From contig JBGUQC010000001.1 of the NCBI GenBank assembly GCA_045130665.1, positions 152,419-216,418 of the forward strand: a stretch of 64,000 bases of DNA, given 5' to 3'. The DNA comes from RGIG8124 sp045130665 (lineage in GTDB: Bacteria > Bacillota > Clostridia > Christensenellales > CAG-917). Below the pieces are notes generated by a model. That model was given only the letters and a program-made list of their open reading frames with translations. It was not told the DNA's origin and searched no databases. Both the position numbers and the translations under genes were made by a program. The first letter of the stretch is position 1. Each line of letters begins with the position of its first letter. This document shows, one piece after another, positions 1-8,879 of this stretch.

Positions 1-497
1 AGCAAACACACCATTATAAACCAGTAGATGAAAACAAGGTTGAAGTAGGTAATGCACCAGTAGATAGATATAGTACAAGAGATATCTTAGGTGGTACCTT
101 CGGTATGCAAAGAGCTAACTTAGGTAACCTTTCAAGAGGACCATCACATAGTGATGAACCACGTGTAGAAAGACCAAAAAAAGAGAAAAAAGTAGAAGAA
201 AAAGTAGAGACAAAACCAGCTCAACCAGCTGAAGTTTCTGTTGAAATTCATAGGGAAGCTAAGCCAAAAATAGATAAGGATCCATGGGCATTATCGCCTA
301 CAACAATCAACCAAAAATACTCTAAAAAGAGTGGAAAACAAAGAGTATTTAAGGCCGTAGATGAGAACAAAGTAAGCGTTGGATCATTGCCAATTAATAC
401 TGGTTCAATTCAAGATGTATTGTCTGGATTTGGTGTGGAACAAGCGCCTAAAACGGAAGAAAAACCTGAGGAAAATCAAGACGAAAACAAAGAATAA
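1..497 (+). CDS. Hypothetical repeat-containing protein, 3' end only
   Basis: The reading frame is open from base 3 and runs off the left edge; the first internal Met codon is at 105, but open coding continues upstream, so this is the C-terminal part of a longer protein. Two related segments are visible: one at bases about 15-105 containing VDENKVEVGNAPV and DILGGTFG, and one at about 345-440 containing VDENKVSVGSLPI and DVLSGFG. They are separated by a Lys/Glu/Pro-rich, probably disordered stretch, and the tail is acidic. I do not recognise the family. It precedes a SipW-like signal peptidase and is closed off by a terminator. No membrane segment is visible in this part. Confidence 0.7.
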   Translation, partial: QTHHYKPVDENKVEVGNAPVDRYSTRDILGGTFGMQRANLGNLSRGPSHSDEPRVERPKKEKKVEEKVETKPAQPAEVSVEIHREAKPKIDKDPWALSPTTINQKYSKKSGKQRVFKAVDENKVSVGSLPINTGSIQDVLSGFGVEQAPKTEEKPEENQDENKE

Positions 498-505
498 AAC
501 ACATG

Positions 506-533
506 AAAATCTAAGTTAAAACTTGGATTTTTC
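506..533 (+). terminator. Intrinsic terminator after the repeat protein
   Basis: The arms AAATCTAAGTT and AACTTGGATTT flank a short loop, with one G-U pair, and run directly into T residues. It separates the partial gene from the signal peptidase gene. Confidence 0.7.
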
Positions 534-571
534 AATTTATTTTATAAATTGAATATATACAAAAATAATAA

Positions 572-1621
572 ATGAAAAACGAACTAAAACAACCAGAAGA
601 CATTAAAAAGAAAAAGGGTAAGCCTAAGTCTAAAGCAAGGAAAGTTTATGACATTATTTCCACTATAGTTGAGGCTATAATTTTTGCAGTTGTTGTTCTT
701 GCTGTTGTAGTAGTTGTTGTTCAAAAAAGACAAGGTAAAGACATATCCATTGCAGGATATTCTTTTTATTATGTAGCCACGGATTCAATGGATCCAACAA
801 TCTCTCCAGGACAGGTTATTTTAAGTAGGAACATGACAGATGAAACAGTTCTTCATGAAGGAGACGTTATTACTTTCATCGCACCATCTGGAACACTTAA
901 AGGCCAAAACGAAACTCATAGAATTACTCACATAGATTATAACGAGGCAGGTAAAATTACTGGTATTAAAACAAAAGGAGATAATCCAACAGCAGGAGAA
1001 GATCCTTGGACAGTAAAACGTTCTGAAGTTAAGGGCGTTTATGTAAGAACATTGAAGTTATTCACATTCATGCTTAGTGGATTTGCTGGATACTTTGTAT
1101 GTATCATCTTGCCATTGATTATAGTCTTCGGCTTGTTTATAACCGGTATTGTCATAGACAAGGTAAGAGAATCTAAAGAAGGTGAGTTTGAATTATCCGA
1201 AGAAGATAAACAAAAACTTGCTCAAGAATATTTAGATAAACTTAATAATGGTGAACAACTTCCTGGAGATCAAGGAGAAGATAAACAGGAAGAACAAGAT
1301 ATGTTCGAATTAGATGACTTTGCTCGTGCTGCAATGAATACTGAAACAGACACGGAAGCAGAGAAGACTTCTAAAGAAGAACTAGAAAAACAAGCTAGAA
1401 TTGAAGCAAGATTAAAAGAAGTTCTTCAATCTGGCCCACAACAACAAGAAGAAACAGCAAAAGTTGAAGTTGTTGAAAAAAAAGTTGTTGAACCATTTAG
1501 ACTTGTTCCAGTTGAAGTATCTTATGATACAACTAAATTACCAGAATCTGCTCCAACTCTTGAGGATATGATAGACTATTCAGATTTTGAAGAATCCGAT
1601 ATTGGCGGTTTCCAAGATTAG
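572..1621 (+). CDS. sipW: SipW/Sec11-type signal peptidase I with long acidic tail
   Basis: Membrane serine protease that removes signal peptides outside the membrane. Residues 27-50 form a first membrane helix. The nucleophile is Ser72 in DSMDP. THRI follows at 115-118, with His116 in place of the general-base Lys of classical bacterial enzymes; this is the Ser-His pattern of the ER/SipW branch. GDN at 136-138 is the conserved Asp box. A second helix lies at about 165-195. About 150 further residues are cytoplasmic, Glu/Gln/Lys-rich and probably disordered; typical SipW proteins are near 190 residues, so this tail is unusual. No Shine-Dalgarno is obvious before the start. The substrate is unknown; the repeat protein upstream is only a positional guess. 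Confidence 0.82.
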   Translation: MKNELKQPEDIKKKKGKPKSKARKVYDIISTIVEAIIFAVVVLAVVVVVVQKRQGKDISIAGYSFYYVATDSMDPTISPGQVILSRNMTDETVLHEGDVITFIAPSGTLKGQNETHRITHIDYNEAGKITGIKTKGDNPTAGEDPWTVKRSEVKGVYVRTLKLFTFMLSGFAGYFVCIILPLIIVFGLFITGIVIDKVRESKEGEFELSEEDKQKLAQEYLDKLNNGEQLPGDQGEDKQEEQDMFELDDFARAAMNTETDTEAEKTSKEELEKQARIEARLKEVLQSGPQQQEETAKVEVVEKKVVEPFRLVPVEVSYDTTKLPESAPTLEDMIDYSDFEESDIGGFQD

Positions 1622-1646
1622 AAATGAATATTTTCACTTCTTATTT

Positions 1647-1672
1647 AATGTCTCATAGTGAGACATTTTTTT
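1647..1672 (+). terminator. Intrinsic terminator after sipW
   Basis: A perfect 9-bp stem (AATGTCTCA / TGAGACATT) with a 3-nt loop is followed by a T run. Confidence 0.88.
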
Positions 1673-1693
1673 ATAAAAGAGTATATAAATCAT

Positions 1694-1722
1694 TTGACAA
1701 CCCCTATTAAATAGGGTATAAT
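1694..1722 (+). promoter_or_regulatory. Consensus promoter with embedded palindrome for the toxin-antitoxin operon
   Basis: TTGACA at 1694-1699, a 17-nt spacer and TATAAT at 1717-1722 give a perfect sigma-A match. The spacer contains CCCTATT-A-AATAGGG (1702-1716), a perfect 7-bp inverted repeat. Its position between -35 and -10 is typical of an operator for autorepression by the encoded antitoxin. Confidence 0.85.
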
Positions 1723-1753
1723 ATAATTGAAATAAAAAAGTGGGAGAAATTAT

Positions 1754-2104
1754 ATGACGCGTGAATTTGTTGAATTACCTTTATTCCGTTCTAGGTGGGA
1801 AGGGCTAGGATTGGATGATGATGACTTATTAAGATTGCAAAAAAGTCTATTGGAAGATCCGAAAGTTGGCGATGTAATGCGTGGGACAGGTGGTGTTCGT
1901 AAAATGAGATTCTCATTTGAACATCAAGGAAAAAGCGGAGGAATAAGAGTTATTTATGTAGATTTTGAAGTATATGAAAAGATTTACCTATTAACTGCAT
2001 ATACAAAAAATGAAAAAGATAACTTATCCAATGAAGAAAGAAATGAAATAAAAGGACTAATTAAGATTTTAGAAGAACAATTAGCAGAGAATGATAAAAA
2101 ATAA
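1754..2104 (+). CDS. higB: RelE/HigB-like toxin of a type II toxin-antitoxin system
   Basis: A 116-residue protein of the RelE/ParE superfamily, where relatives are mRNA interferases acting at the ribosome. The pattern fits: a compact fold with GTGGVRKMRF (residues 54-63), followed by GGIRVIYVDF and YLLTAYTKNEKDNLS, the usual C-terminal strand region. It is preceded by GGGAG and a strong promoter, and followed after 11 nt by an XRE antitoxin. Toxin-first order is characteristic of higBA loci. The subfamily assignment is by pattern only; catalytic residues in this branch vary and I cannot confirm activity. Confidence 0.82.
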   Translation: MTREFVELPLFRSRWEGLGLDDDDLLRLQKSLLEDPKVGDVMRGTGGVRKMRFSFEHQGKSGGIRVIYVDFEVYEKIYLLTAYTKNEKDNLSNEERNEIKGLIKILEEQLAENDKK

Positions 2105-2115
2105 AGGAGGCACTT

Positions 2116-2427
2116 ATGAACGTTTTTGGCGATATTAAGCTTGGATTGGAACAAGCAATTGAATATGAAAAAGGCAATTTGAAAGCAAGAACAAAAAAGC
2201 TTTCTATTACTCCTTTGGATACATTTAGTTCAGATGAAATTAAAGCAATTCGTAATCAAACTGGTTTAACACAAAATATGTTTGCTAAATTTATGGGTGT
2301 ATCCGTTAAAACTGTTGAAGCTTGGGAAGCTGGTAGAAATCAACCAGATGGAGCAGCTCGTAGATTATTGGCTATGACAAAAGAAAATCCTAATTTCCCT
2401 GTTGCATCTGGAATAGTTAACATTTAA
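2116..2427 (+). CDS. higA: XRE-family HigA/NadS-like antitoxin
   Basis: A 103-residue protein with an N-terminal segment and a helix-turn-helix at about 38-92: IKAIRNQTGLTQNMFAKFMG is the first helix pair and VSVKTVEAWEAGRNQP the recognition region. The family binds the cognate RelE/HigB toxin and represses the shared promoter. It has a strong AAAGGAGG site 6 nt before the ATG, better than that of the toxin, which would favour antitoxin excess. The likely operator is the palindrome at 1702-1716. Confidence 0.85.
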   Translation: MNVFGDIKLGLEQAIEYEKGNLKARTKKLSITPLDTFSSDEIKAIRNQTGLTQNMFAKFMGVSVKTVEAWEAGRNQPDGAARRLLAMTKENPNFPVASGIVNI

Positions 2428-2566
2428 AGAATTTAGAATTACTGTTTTAATAGAAAATTAATATTTGAGGTTTAAATTGTTTATATCTATCCAAAATATT
2501 TTTTGGAAAATGGTATCGTTTATGCCTCTTTTTTTGTTGCTTTTTAGAGTATTAAATGATACCCTA

Positions 2567-2572
2567 TATAAT
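2567..2572 (+). promoter_or_regulatory. Possible -10 element for topA
   Basis: TATAAT with a weak TTTAGA-like -35 about 18 nt upstream lies in the 238-nt gap between the antitoxin and topA. It would give an untranslated leader of about 85 nt. A separate TCCAAAA/TTTTGGA hairpin at 2490-2507 has no T run directly behind it and may or may not end the toxin-antitoxin transcript. Confidence 0.35.
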
Positions 2573-2665
2573 ACGACTTTTAGCAAATAAATAGTTATAT
2601 ATTTAATATATAATTAATATAGCGAAAGAGTTCTTAAAGTGTAATACGAAAAAGAAGGAATATAA

Positions 2666-4789
2666 ATGGCACAAGCAAATAAAAAAGTTTTAATTATCGT
2701 TGAGTCTCCTTCTAAAGCCCCAACAATCGAGAAATATCTAAAGGGAGATGCTGTCGTTAAGGCAACAAAAGGTCATGTTAGAGATTTACCTTCTAAATCT
2801 TTAGGCATAGATGTTGAACATGACTTTAAGCCTCTTTATATGATTTCTCCAGAAAAAAAGAAAATTGTAGAAGACTTATCAGCAGAAATTAAATCAGGCA
2901 AATATTCAAAAGTTTTTCTCGCAACAGACCCAGATAGAGAAGGTGAATCTATTTCTTGGCATTTAAAAGAAGTGCTTGGAATTACAGATAAAGATTGCAG
3001 AATTGAATTCAACGAAATCACAGAAAGCGTTATTAGAAAAGCTTTAGAGAATCCAAGAGAAATTAATATGAACTTGGTTAACTCTCAACAAGCAAGACGT
3101 ATCTTAGATAGAATCGTTGGATATAAGATTTCTCCAATTATATCTAAAAAATTAAAACCAAACCTCTCAGCTGGACGTGTACAATCTGCTGCTTTAAAGA
3201 TGATAGTAGATCGTGAAAAGGAAATTGAGAGTTTCGTTCCAGAAGAATATTGGAATATTGCCGCTATCTTAACAAAAGATTTAAACAAGAGAACAAAACA
3301 AAATACATTCAAGGCAAATCTTGCAGATAGAAATGGTAAGAAAGTTAAGGTTGAAAACGAAGAACAAGCAAAGGAAATCGTTGCTCTAATGCAAGGATCT
3401 AGATACTTCGTAGACCATATAGACTCTAACATTAGAAAGGTTTTCCCACAACCTCCATTCACAACATCTACAATGCAACAGGAAGCTAGCCATAAACTTA
3501 ACATGACTGGTGAAACAACAAACCGTTGCGCACAACAATTGTATGAAGGTGTAAAACTTGCAAATGGTGAATTAATTGCTCTTATTACATACATCCGTAC
3601 AGACTCTGTAAGAACATCCCCAGAATTCCAAGCAAAAACATTGGATTATATCAAGAAAGAAATTGGTCCAGAATTTGCACCAGCAAAGGGAAATCAATAT
3701 AAAACTTCTGAGGATGCACAAGATGCACACGAAGCAATTCGTCCAACACACCTTGAATACACACCACAAAAGTTGGAAAATCAACTCCAACCACAATTAT
3801 GGAAGTTGTATAAACTCATCTATGAAAGATACCTTGCATCTCAAATGGTGCCAGCTTTGTATAACACAATGGCTGTTCATATCACTTGTGACCATGAAAC
3901 AGAAAAACTTGGTTTCTCTGTAAAAGGTAAAGCTGTTAAATTCCCAGGCTTCACAACTATCTATTCTGCACACGTAGATAAGAAGGATGATGAAGACGAA
4001 GAAATGAATAGCCTTCCAAACCTCACAGAAGATGAAGTTTTGTATCTTGAAAAAATCACAACAGACCAAAAGTTCACAAAACCACCTCAAAGATATAATG
4101 ATGCAACCATCGTTAAGGGTATGGAAGAAAATGGTATCGGCAGACCATCTACATATGCCTCCATTATCTCAATTCTTGCAAAACGTGAATATACTGCAAA
4201 GAAAGGTAAGTCTATATACCCAACAGATCTTGGTAAAGAAGTTTGTGAATATATGGAAAAGAACTTCAAAGATATCACAGATTTAGACTTCACAAACAGA
4301 ATGGAAAAGCAACTAGATATCATTGCAGATGGCCAAAAAACATGGCAAGAATTGGTATCTAAGTTCTACCCATATCTCAAAAAGCAAATAGAAAAAGCTC
4401 AAGGTGGAGCAAAGAATCCAGGTTTGTTATCTGGTATTAAATGTGAAAAGTGTGGTTCTGAAATGGTTATCAAGGAAGGAAAATTTGGTCCATTCCTTGC
4501 ATGTCCAAATTACCCACTTTGTAGAAATATCAAGAGAATTATAGAACCAGTTGGAATCTGCCCAGAATGTGGTGGTGAATTGGTTAAGAAACAAACAAAG
4601 AATGGTAAGGCCTTCTATGGCTGCAATAATTATCCAAAGTGTGAGTTTAAGACTTGGGATACCCCAGCTCCTCATCTTTGTCCAGATTGCGGTTCATTCA
4701 TGAAGGTTGTAAATAGAGAAGATGGCTTAGTTTATGTTTGCACAAATAAGTCTTGTAAGCATATAGAAAAGCCAATCTCGGAAGAATAG
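2666..4789 (+). CDS. topA: DNA topoisomerase I
   Basis: Type IA topoisomerase that relaxes negative supercoils through a 5'-phosphotyrosine intermediate. The Toprim domain is N-terminal (IIVESPSKAPTIEKYL, then ATDPDREGE). The active-site Tyr309 lies in ITYIRTDS. Three C-terminal zinc ribbons follow from about residue 592: CEKCG...CPNYPLC, CPECG...CNNYPKC and CPDCG...CTNKSC. At 707 residues it is full length. A good AAGAAGG site precedes the ATG. In many Firmicutes topA lies just before xerC and hslVU; here xerC is absent from that position and hslV follows after 146 nt. Confidence 0.97.
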   Translation: MAQANKKVLIIVESPSKAPTIEKYLKGDAVVKATKGHVRDLPSKSLGIDVEHDFKPLYMISPEKKKIVEDLSAEIKSGKYSKVFLATDPDREGESISWHLKEVLGITDKDCRIEFNEITESVIRKALENPREINMNLVNSQQARRILDRIVGYKISPIISKKLKPNLSAGRVQSAALKMIVDREKEIESFVPEEYWNIAAILTKDLNKRTKQNTFKANLADRNGKKVKVENEEQAKEIVALMQGSRYFVDHIDSNIRKVFPQPPFTTSTMQQEASHKLNMTGETTNRCAQQLYEGVKLANGELIALITYIRTDSVRTSPEFQAKTLDYIKKEIGPEFAPAKGNQYKTSEDAQDAHEAIRPTHLEYTPQKLENQLQPQLWKLYKLIYERYLASQMVPALYNTMAVHITCDHETEKLGFSVKGKAVKFPGFTTIYSAHVDKKDDEDEEMNSLPNLTEDEVLYLEKITTDQKFTKPPQRYNDATIVKGMEENGIGRPSTYASIISILAKREYTAKKGKSIYPTDLGKEVCEYMEKNFKDITDLDFTNRMEKQLDIIADGQKTWQELVSKFYPYLKKQIEKAQGGAKNPGLLSGIKCEKCGSEMVIKEGKFGPFLACPNYPLCRNIKRIIEPVGICPECGGELVKKQTKNGKAFYGCNNYPKCEFKTWDTPAPHLCPDCGSFMKVVNREDGLVYVCTNKSCKHIEKPISEE

Positions 4790-4906
4790 TATCAAGCAAT
4801 ATAACGCTTTATAAAGCATTATAAGCAAAAATCGGGCAAGATATCGTTTAAATAGCCAAAATTGGCTTAGAAGCGAAATGAACGCCTAAAAACACAAAAA
4901 TAACAC

Positions 4907-4921
4907 TGTAATATAATTACA
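4907..4921 (+). promoter_or_regulatory. Palindrome overlapping a -10 box upstream of hslV
   Basis: TGTAAT-ATA-ATTACA is a perfect 6-bp inverted repeat that contains TATAAT at 4912-4917. No good -35 is visible 17 nt upstream. It may be an operator for hslVU; the regulator is unknown. Confidence 0.4.
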
Positions 4922-4935
4922 AAGGGAAAAATAAT

Positions 4936-5469
4936 ATGGAATTTCGTGGAACTACTATTTGTGCAGTAAAAAGAAATGGCATAACAGCAGTTGCTGGAGA
5001 TGGCCAAGTAACAATGGGCGAAAGCGTAATTATGAAAGGTAATGCTGTAAAGGTAAAGAGAATCTATAATGACTCTGTTGTTGTAGGTTTTGCAGGATCC
5101 GTTTCAGATGCTTTTGCGCTAAGCGAAAAATTTGAAGAAATGCTTCAAAAGTATTCAGGAAATTTAATGCGTGCTGCTGTAGAACTTGCAGAAACATGGA
5201 GAAATGGTACAGCTTTCAGAAAACTCGAGGCACTCCTTATTGCCGCAGATAAGGATAGCATGTACGTATTATCCGGAACAGGTGAAGTAATTGAACCTGA
5301 AAACGGAATCTGTGCAATTGGTTCTGGTGGTAACTATGCTTTAGCAGCTGCAAGAGCATTAGTATCTGCAACAGAATTAGATGCAAAAGAAATAGCAACA
5401 AGAGCACTTAAAATAGCAAGTGAATTGTGTGTATATACAAATGACCACATCACTGTAGAAACAGTCTAA
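4936..5469 (+). CDS. hslV: HslV peptidase, proteolytic subunit of HslUV
   Basis: An N-terminal-nucleophile peptidase of the proteasome beta fold that forms the chamber of the ATP-dependent HslUV protease. The start MEFRGTTICAVK shows a short propeptide before TT, so mature Thr6 would be the nucleophile; the Bacillus CodW paralogue uses Ser instead. GDGQVTMG and the conserved Lys region follow. Length, 177 residues, is normal. The site before the start is weak (AAAGGGAAA). hslU begins 11 nt after the stop, behind a strong AAGGAGG. Confidence 0.95.
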   Translation: MEFRGTTICAVKRNGITAVAGDGQVTMGESVIMKGNAVKVKRIYNDSVVVGFAGSVSDAFALSEKFEEMLQKYSGNLMRAAVELAETWRNGTAFRKLEALLIAADKDSMYVLSGTGEVIEPENGICAIGSGGNYALAAARALVSATELDAKEIATRALKIASELCVYTNDHITVETV

Positions 5470-5480
5470 GGAGGTAAATT

Positions 5481-6809
5481 ATGGAAGATATCATGACACC
5501 TAAACAGATTGTAACAGAATTAGATAGATTTATTATCGGTCAACATGATGCAAAGGTTGCAGTAGCAATCGCACTTCGTAATAGATATAGAAGAAGTAAA
5601 CTAACTCCAGAACAAAGAGAAGAAATTACTCCTAAAAATATCATCATGCAAGGACCAACAGGTGTAGGTAAGACAGAAATTGCAAGAAGACTTGCAAAAA
5701 TCGTTCATGCACCATTTGTAAAGGTTGAAGCAACAAAGTTTACAGAAGTTGGTTATGTAGGTAGAGATGTTGAGTCTATGGTAAGAGACCTTGTAGATGA
5801 TGCAATTCGTCTTGTAAAGGATGAAAAGTATAAAGAAGTTATGCCAAAGGCAACAGATATTGCAGAAAAGAAACTTCTTGAAATCTTACTTCCAATCAGA
5901 AAGAAGGCAGATACAGGTAATAAGTCAGATGCAGAATTAAGAGAAGAATTATTATCAGATATTAGAAATGGACACTTGGATGGAATCCAAATCGAAGTAG
6001 ACGTTCCTCAAAAGACAAATTCTATCTCCATTGGCGGACCAGGAAACTCTGCTGGAAATACAATTGAACTTGGTTCTATCTTTGGTAACATGATGCCAAA
6101 GCAAACCAAAAAGAGAAAATTAAATGTAAAGCAAGCTTTAGATATGCTCAAAGAGCAAGAAGCATCTAAACTTGTAGATGAAGACTCCATTAATTCAGAT
6201 GCTCTAAAGAGAGCAGAAGAAGACGGCGTTATCTTCATAGATGAAATAGATAAGATTGCAGTTAAATCTAATGCAAATCAAAGTCATGATGTATCTCGTG
6301 AAGGTGTACAAAGAGACTTGCTCCCAATTATTGAAGGTAGCACAGTTCAAACAAAATATGGTGCAATTAGAACAGACTTCATCTTATTCATTGCTGCTGG
6401 TGCATTCCATATGTCTAAGATGGAAGACTTAGTTCCAGAATTACAAGGTCGTTTCCCAATTCATGTTGAATTAAGCCCATTATCCGAGGCAGACTTTGTA
6501 AGAATCTTAAAAGAACCAGATAACGCAGTTATTAAGCAATATCAACAATTACTTGGTGTAGATGGAGTAACACTTACATTCACAGATGATGCAATAGCAG
6601 AAATTGCAAGAGCTTCATATCTTGCAAATGCAGAAAGTGAAAATATCGGTGCAAGAAGACTTCATGCAGTTATGGAAAACTTACTCAAAGAGATACTCTT
6701 TGAAGCAGACGATAACACATCATCAACAATCACAATAGACAAAGACTACGTAGATGCACATCTTGCATCCACACTCAAAAATACAAACTTAAGGAAATAC
6801 ATAATATGA
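5481..6809 (+). CDS. hslU: HslU unfoldase ATPase
   Basis: AAA+ ATPase that unfolds substrates and feeds them to HslV. Walker A is GPTGVGKT at residues 58-65; Walker B is VIFIDEIDK near 250. The I-domain insertion of about 120 residues lies between them, and the C-terminal sensor-2 region includes GARRLH. The C-terminal end (KYII) is of the kind that docks into HslV. At 442 residues it is full length. Its stop overlaps the hisS start by 4 nt (ATGA), so hisS is probably translationally coupled. Confidence 0.96.
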   Translation: MEDIMTPKQIVTELDRFIIGQHDAKVAVAIALRNRYRRSKLTPEQREEITPKNIIMQGPTGVGKTEIARRLAKIVHAPFVKVEATKFTEVGYVGRDVESMVRDLVDDAIRLVKDEKYKEVMPKATDIAEKKLLEILLPIRKKADTGNKSDAELREELLSDIRNGHLDGIQIEVDVPQKTNSISIGGPGNSAGNTIELGSIFGNMMPKQTKKRKLNVKQALDMLKEQEASKLVDEDSINSDALKRAEEDGVIFIDEIDKIAVKSNANQSHDVSREGVQRDLLPIIEGSTVQTKYGAIRTDFILFIAAGAFHMSKMEDLVPELQGRFPIHVELSPLSEADFVRILKEPDNAVIKQYQQLLGVDGVTLTFTDDAIAEIARASYLANAESENIGARRLHAVMENLLKEILFEADDNTSSTITIDKDYVDAHLASTLKNTNLRKYII

Positions 6810-8059
6810 TAAACATTCCAAAAGGCACTAAAGACATGCTTCCTGAGGAAGCTTACAAATGGCACTTTGTAGAAAATACAGCACGTGAAGTGGCAGCATT
6901 GTATGGATTCAAGGAGATTAGAACTCCTGTCTTTGAACACACAGAACTTTTCTTAAGAGGTGTTGGAGATACCACAGATATCGTAACAAAGGAAATGTAT
7001 ACCTTTGAAGATAAGGGAAATAGATCCATTACTCTTAAACCAGAAGGGACTGCAGGTGTTGTAAGAAGTTATATAGAAAATTCTTTAGATCAAGGAATCA
7101 CTCCTTTAAAGGCATACTATATCTCACCAATCTTTAGATATGAAAGACCACAAAACGGAAGACTAAGAGAACACCATCAATTTGGTGTTGAAATGTTTGG
7201 TGCAGCTGGACCTGAAGCAGATGCAGAAATTATTGCACTTGCAAGTACACTCTTAAAGAGAGTTGGTTTAAAGTCTTTAAGACTTTATATCAATAGTATT
7301 GGTTGCCCAGAATGTAGAAAGAAATATAATGAAGCTTTAATTTCTTACATTGGATCTAACTTGGATAAGATGTGTGGTCAATGCAAAGAGCGCTTTGGTA
7401 AGAACCCACTTAGAATCTTAGATTGCAAAGAGGAAGAATGTAAAAAGATTACAGCAAATGCTCCAAAGGTAACAGATTATCTTTGTGATGAATGTGCTGC
7501 GCATTTTGAAGGTGTTAAGAAAAACTTAGAAGCTAGGGGAATAGAATACGAAGTAAATCCTCAAATTGTTCGTGGTTTAGATTATTACACACGTACAGTC
7601 TTTGAATTTGTTTCCACAGACATAGGTGCACAAGGAACAGTTTGCGGTGGCGGTAGATATGATAACTTAATTTCACAATTAGGTGGAAAACCAACACCAG
7701 GTATTGGATTTGGTTGTGGATTAGAAAGATTATTACTAGTCCTTGAAAACACAAATACTCTAAATGCTCCTGCAGAGAATTCTTTAATTTATATTGCACC
7801 AATGGGAGATAGTGCAAAAGCACAAGCTCAAAAGTTAGTAGATGAATTGAGAGCTAATAATATCTCTGCTCAAACAGATTTAATGGATAGATCTGTAAAG
7901 GCACAAATGAAATATGCAAATAAGCTTGGCGTAAAGTATGTTGTAGTTCTTGGAGATAGCGAACTTCAAAGTGGTGAAGTAGAACTCAAAGATATGGAAA
8001 CATCTACTGGTGTACAAGTAAAATTAAGTGAATTAATAACTGAGTTATTAAATAAGTAA
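6806..8059 (+). CDS. hisS: Histidine-tRNA ligase
   Basis: Class II aminoacyl-tRNA synthetase that charges tRNA-His. Motif 2 is FRYERPQNGRLREHHQFG, the histidine-binding signature is RGLDYYTRTVFEF, and motif 3 is GIGFGCGLERLLL. The insertion with several Cys pairs (CPEC, CGQC, CDEC) is common in Firmicutes HisRS. A C-terminal anticodon-binding domain follows from about residue 320. Length 417 is normal. No T-box leader can exist because the start overlaps the hslU stop. Confidence 0.96.
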   Translation: MINIPKGTKDMLPEEAYKWHFVENTAREVAALYGFKEIRTPVFEHTELFLRGVGDTTDIVTKEMYTFEDKGNRSITLKPEGTAGVVRSYIENSLDQGITPLKAYYISPIFRYERPQNGRLREHHQFGVEMFGAAGPEADAEIIALASTLLKRVGLKSLRLYINSIGCPECRKKYNEALISYIGSNLDKMCGQCKERFGKNPLRILDCKEEECKKITANAPKVTDYLCDECAAHFEGVKKNLEARGIEYEVNPQIVRGLDYYTRTVFEFVSTDIGAQGTVCGGGRYDNLISQLGGKPTPGIGFGCGLERLLLVLENTNTLNAPAENSLIYIAPMGDSAKAQAQKLVDELRANNISAQTDLMDRSVKAQMKYANKLGVKYVVVLGDSELQSGEVELKDMETSTGVQVKLSELITELLNK

Positions 8060-8060
8060 A

Positions 8061-8570
8061 ATGACAGAACGTGGAATTGTAACTAAGATAAAAGGCAAGA
8101 GAGCAACCGTGACTTTTGATAGACACGCTGCTTGTGATTCTTGTCATATGTGTGCAGTTACACCAACAGGTAAGGTTGAGATTAGATTAATCAATACTCT
8201 CAATGCACAAGTTGGAGATTTCGTTGAGGTACAAATGGGTGAAAAGTTTGTCCTCACAGCTGCATTAATAGTTTACATAATCCCACTAGTTCTTGCAGGT
8301 CTCGGCTTAGGCTTAGGTTTTCTATATAACGTATGGCTCGCTTTAGGTTTAGCTTTAGGCGGTGTAGTTATAGGATTCGTTGTTGCTTATCTTTTAGATA
8401 AATTCGTTATTAGAAAGAAAGATGAGTTCGAACCAAAGATGACAAAAATCATGACAGCAGCTGAAGTCGAGGCAATAAAACAAAAAGAAAAAGAACTTCT
8501 TGAAGCTGCTAATAAAGGCATACAACAAGTTCAAGAGGAGAATGAAAATGGAAATAACATTAACGAGTGA
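8061..8570 (+). CDS. rseC: RseC/MucC-family SoxR-reducing-type membrane protein
   Basis: A 169-residue protein with an N-terminal soluble domain containing closely spaced Cys residues (ACDSCHMC, about 22-30) and two adjacent membrane helices (about 68-90 and 93-112), then a charged, coiled cytoplasmic tail. This matches the RseC/MucC family, whose members sit with Rnf-type redox modules or sigma-E systems. It starts 1 nt after the hisS stop, and its last 23 bases overlap the thioredoxin gene. Redox maturation of an Fe-S or thiol partner is an inference from family and neighbour. Confidence 0.8.
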   Translation: MTERGIVTKIKGKRATVTFDRHAACDSCHMCAVTPTGKVEIRLINTLNAQVGDFVEVQMGEKFVLTAALIVYIIPLVLAGLGLGLGFLYNVWLALGLALGGVVIGFVVAYLLDKFVIRKKDEFEPKMTKIMTAAEVEAIKQKEKELLEAANKGIQQVQEENENGNNINE

Positions 8571-8862
8571 AAATTTCGCAGATGTAATTAGTAACAACAA
8601 AGTTGTTCTTATAGATTTTTGGGCAACATGGTGCGGACCATGCCAAATGCTTTCCCCAATTATTGAGGAAATCGCAGATGAATATGATGGCAAAGTCGCA
8701 GTATGTAAATGTGACGTAGACGAGGAAGAACAAATAGCAATGGACTTTGGTATTAACGCTATACCTCATATCTTCTTAATCAAAGATGGTGAAGTTGTAG
8801 ATAACTTCAGAGGATTTAGAGATAAGAACCAAGTCAAAGCATTTATAGAAAAGAACTTATAA
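8548..8862 (+). CDS. trxA: Thioredoxin
   Basis: A 104-residue thioredoxin with the active site WCGPC (residues 28-32), the cis-Pro loop NAIPH and the usual beta-alpha fold pattern. An upstream in-frame ATG at 8500 would add 16 residues not found in the family. GAGGAG at 8535-8540 lies 7 nt before the ATG at 8548 but only 1 nt before the ATG at 8542, so 8548 is chosen. The gene begins inside the rseC end, implying coupled translation. It is a general dithiol reductant; the thioredoxin reductase is not in the window. Confidence 0.93.
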   Translation: MEITLTSENFADVISNNKVVLIDFWATWCGPCQMLSPIIEEIADEYDGKVAVCKCDVDEEEQIAMDFGINAIPHIFLIKDGEVVDNFRGFRDKNQVKAFIEKNL

Positions 8863-8879
8863 AACGTAAGGAGACATAA

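Noticed and set aside
2490..2507. TCCAAAA/TTTTGGA hairpin as terminator of the toxin-antitoxin operon
   Set aside because: No T run follows directly, so it was not listed as a terminator.
3085..4323. Several antisense frames within topA
   Set aside because: Shadow frames of a well-supported gene, without ribosome sites or recognisable domains.
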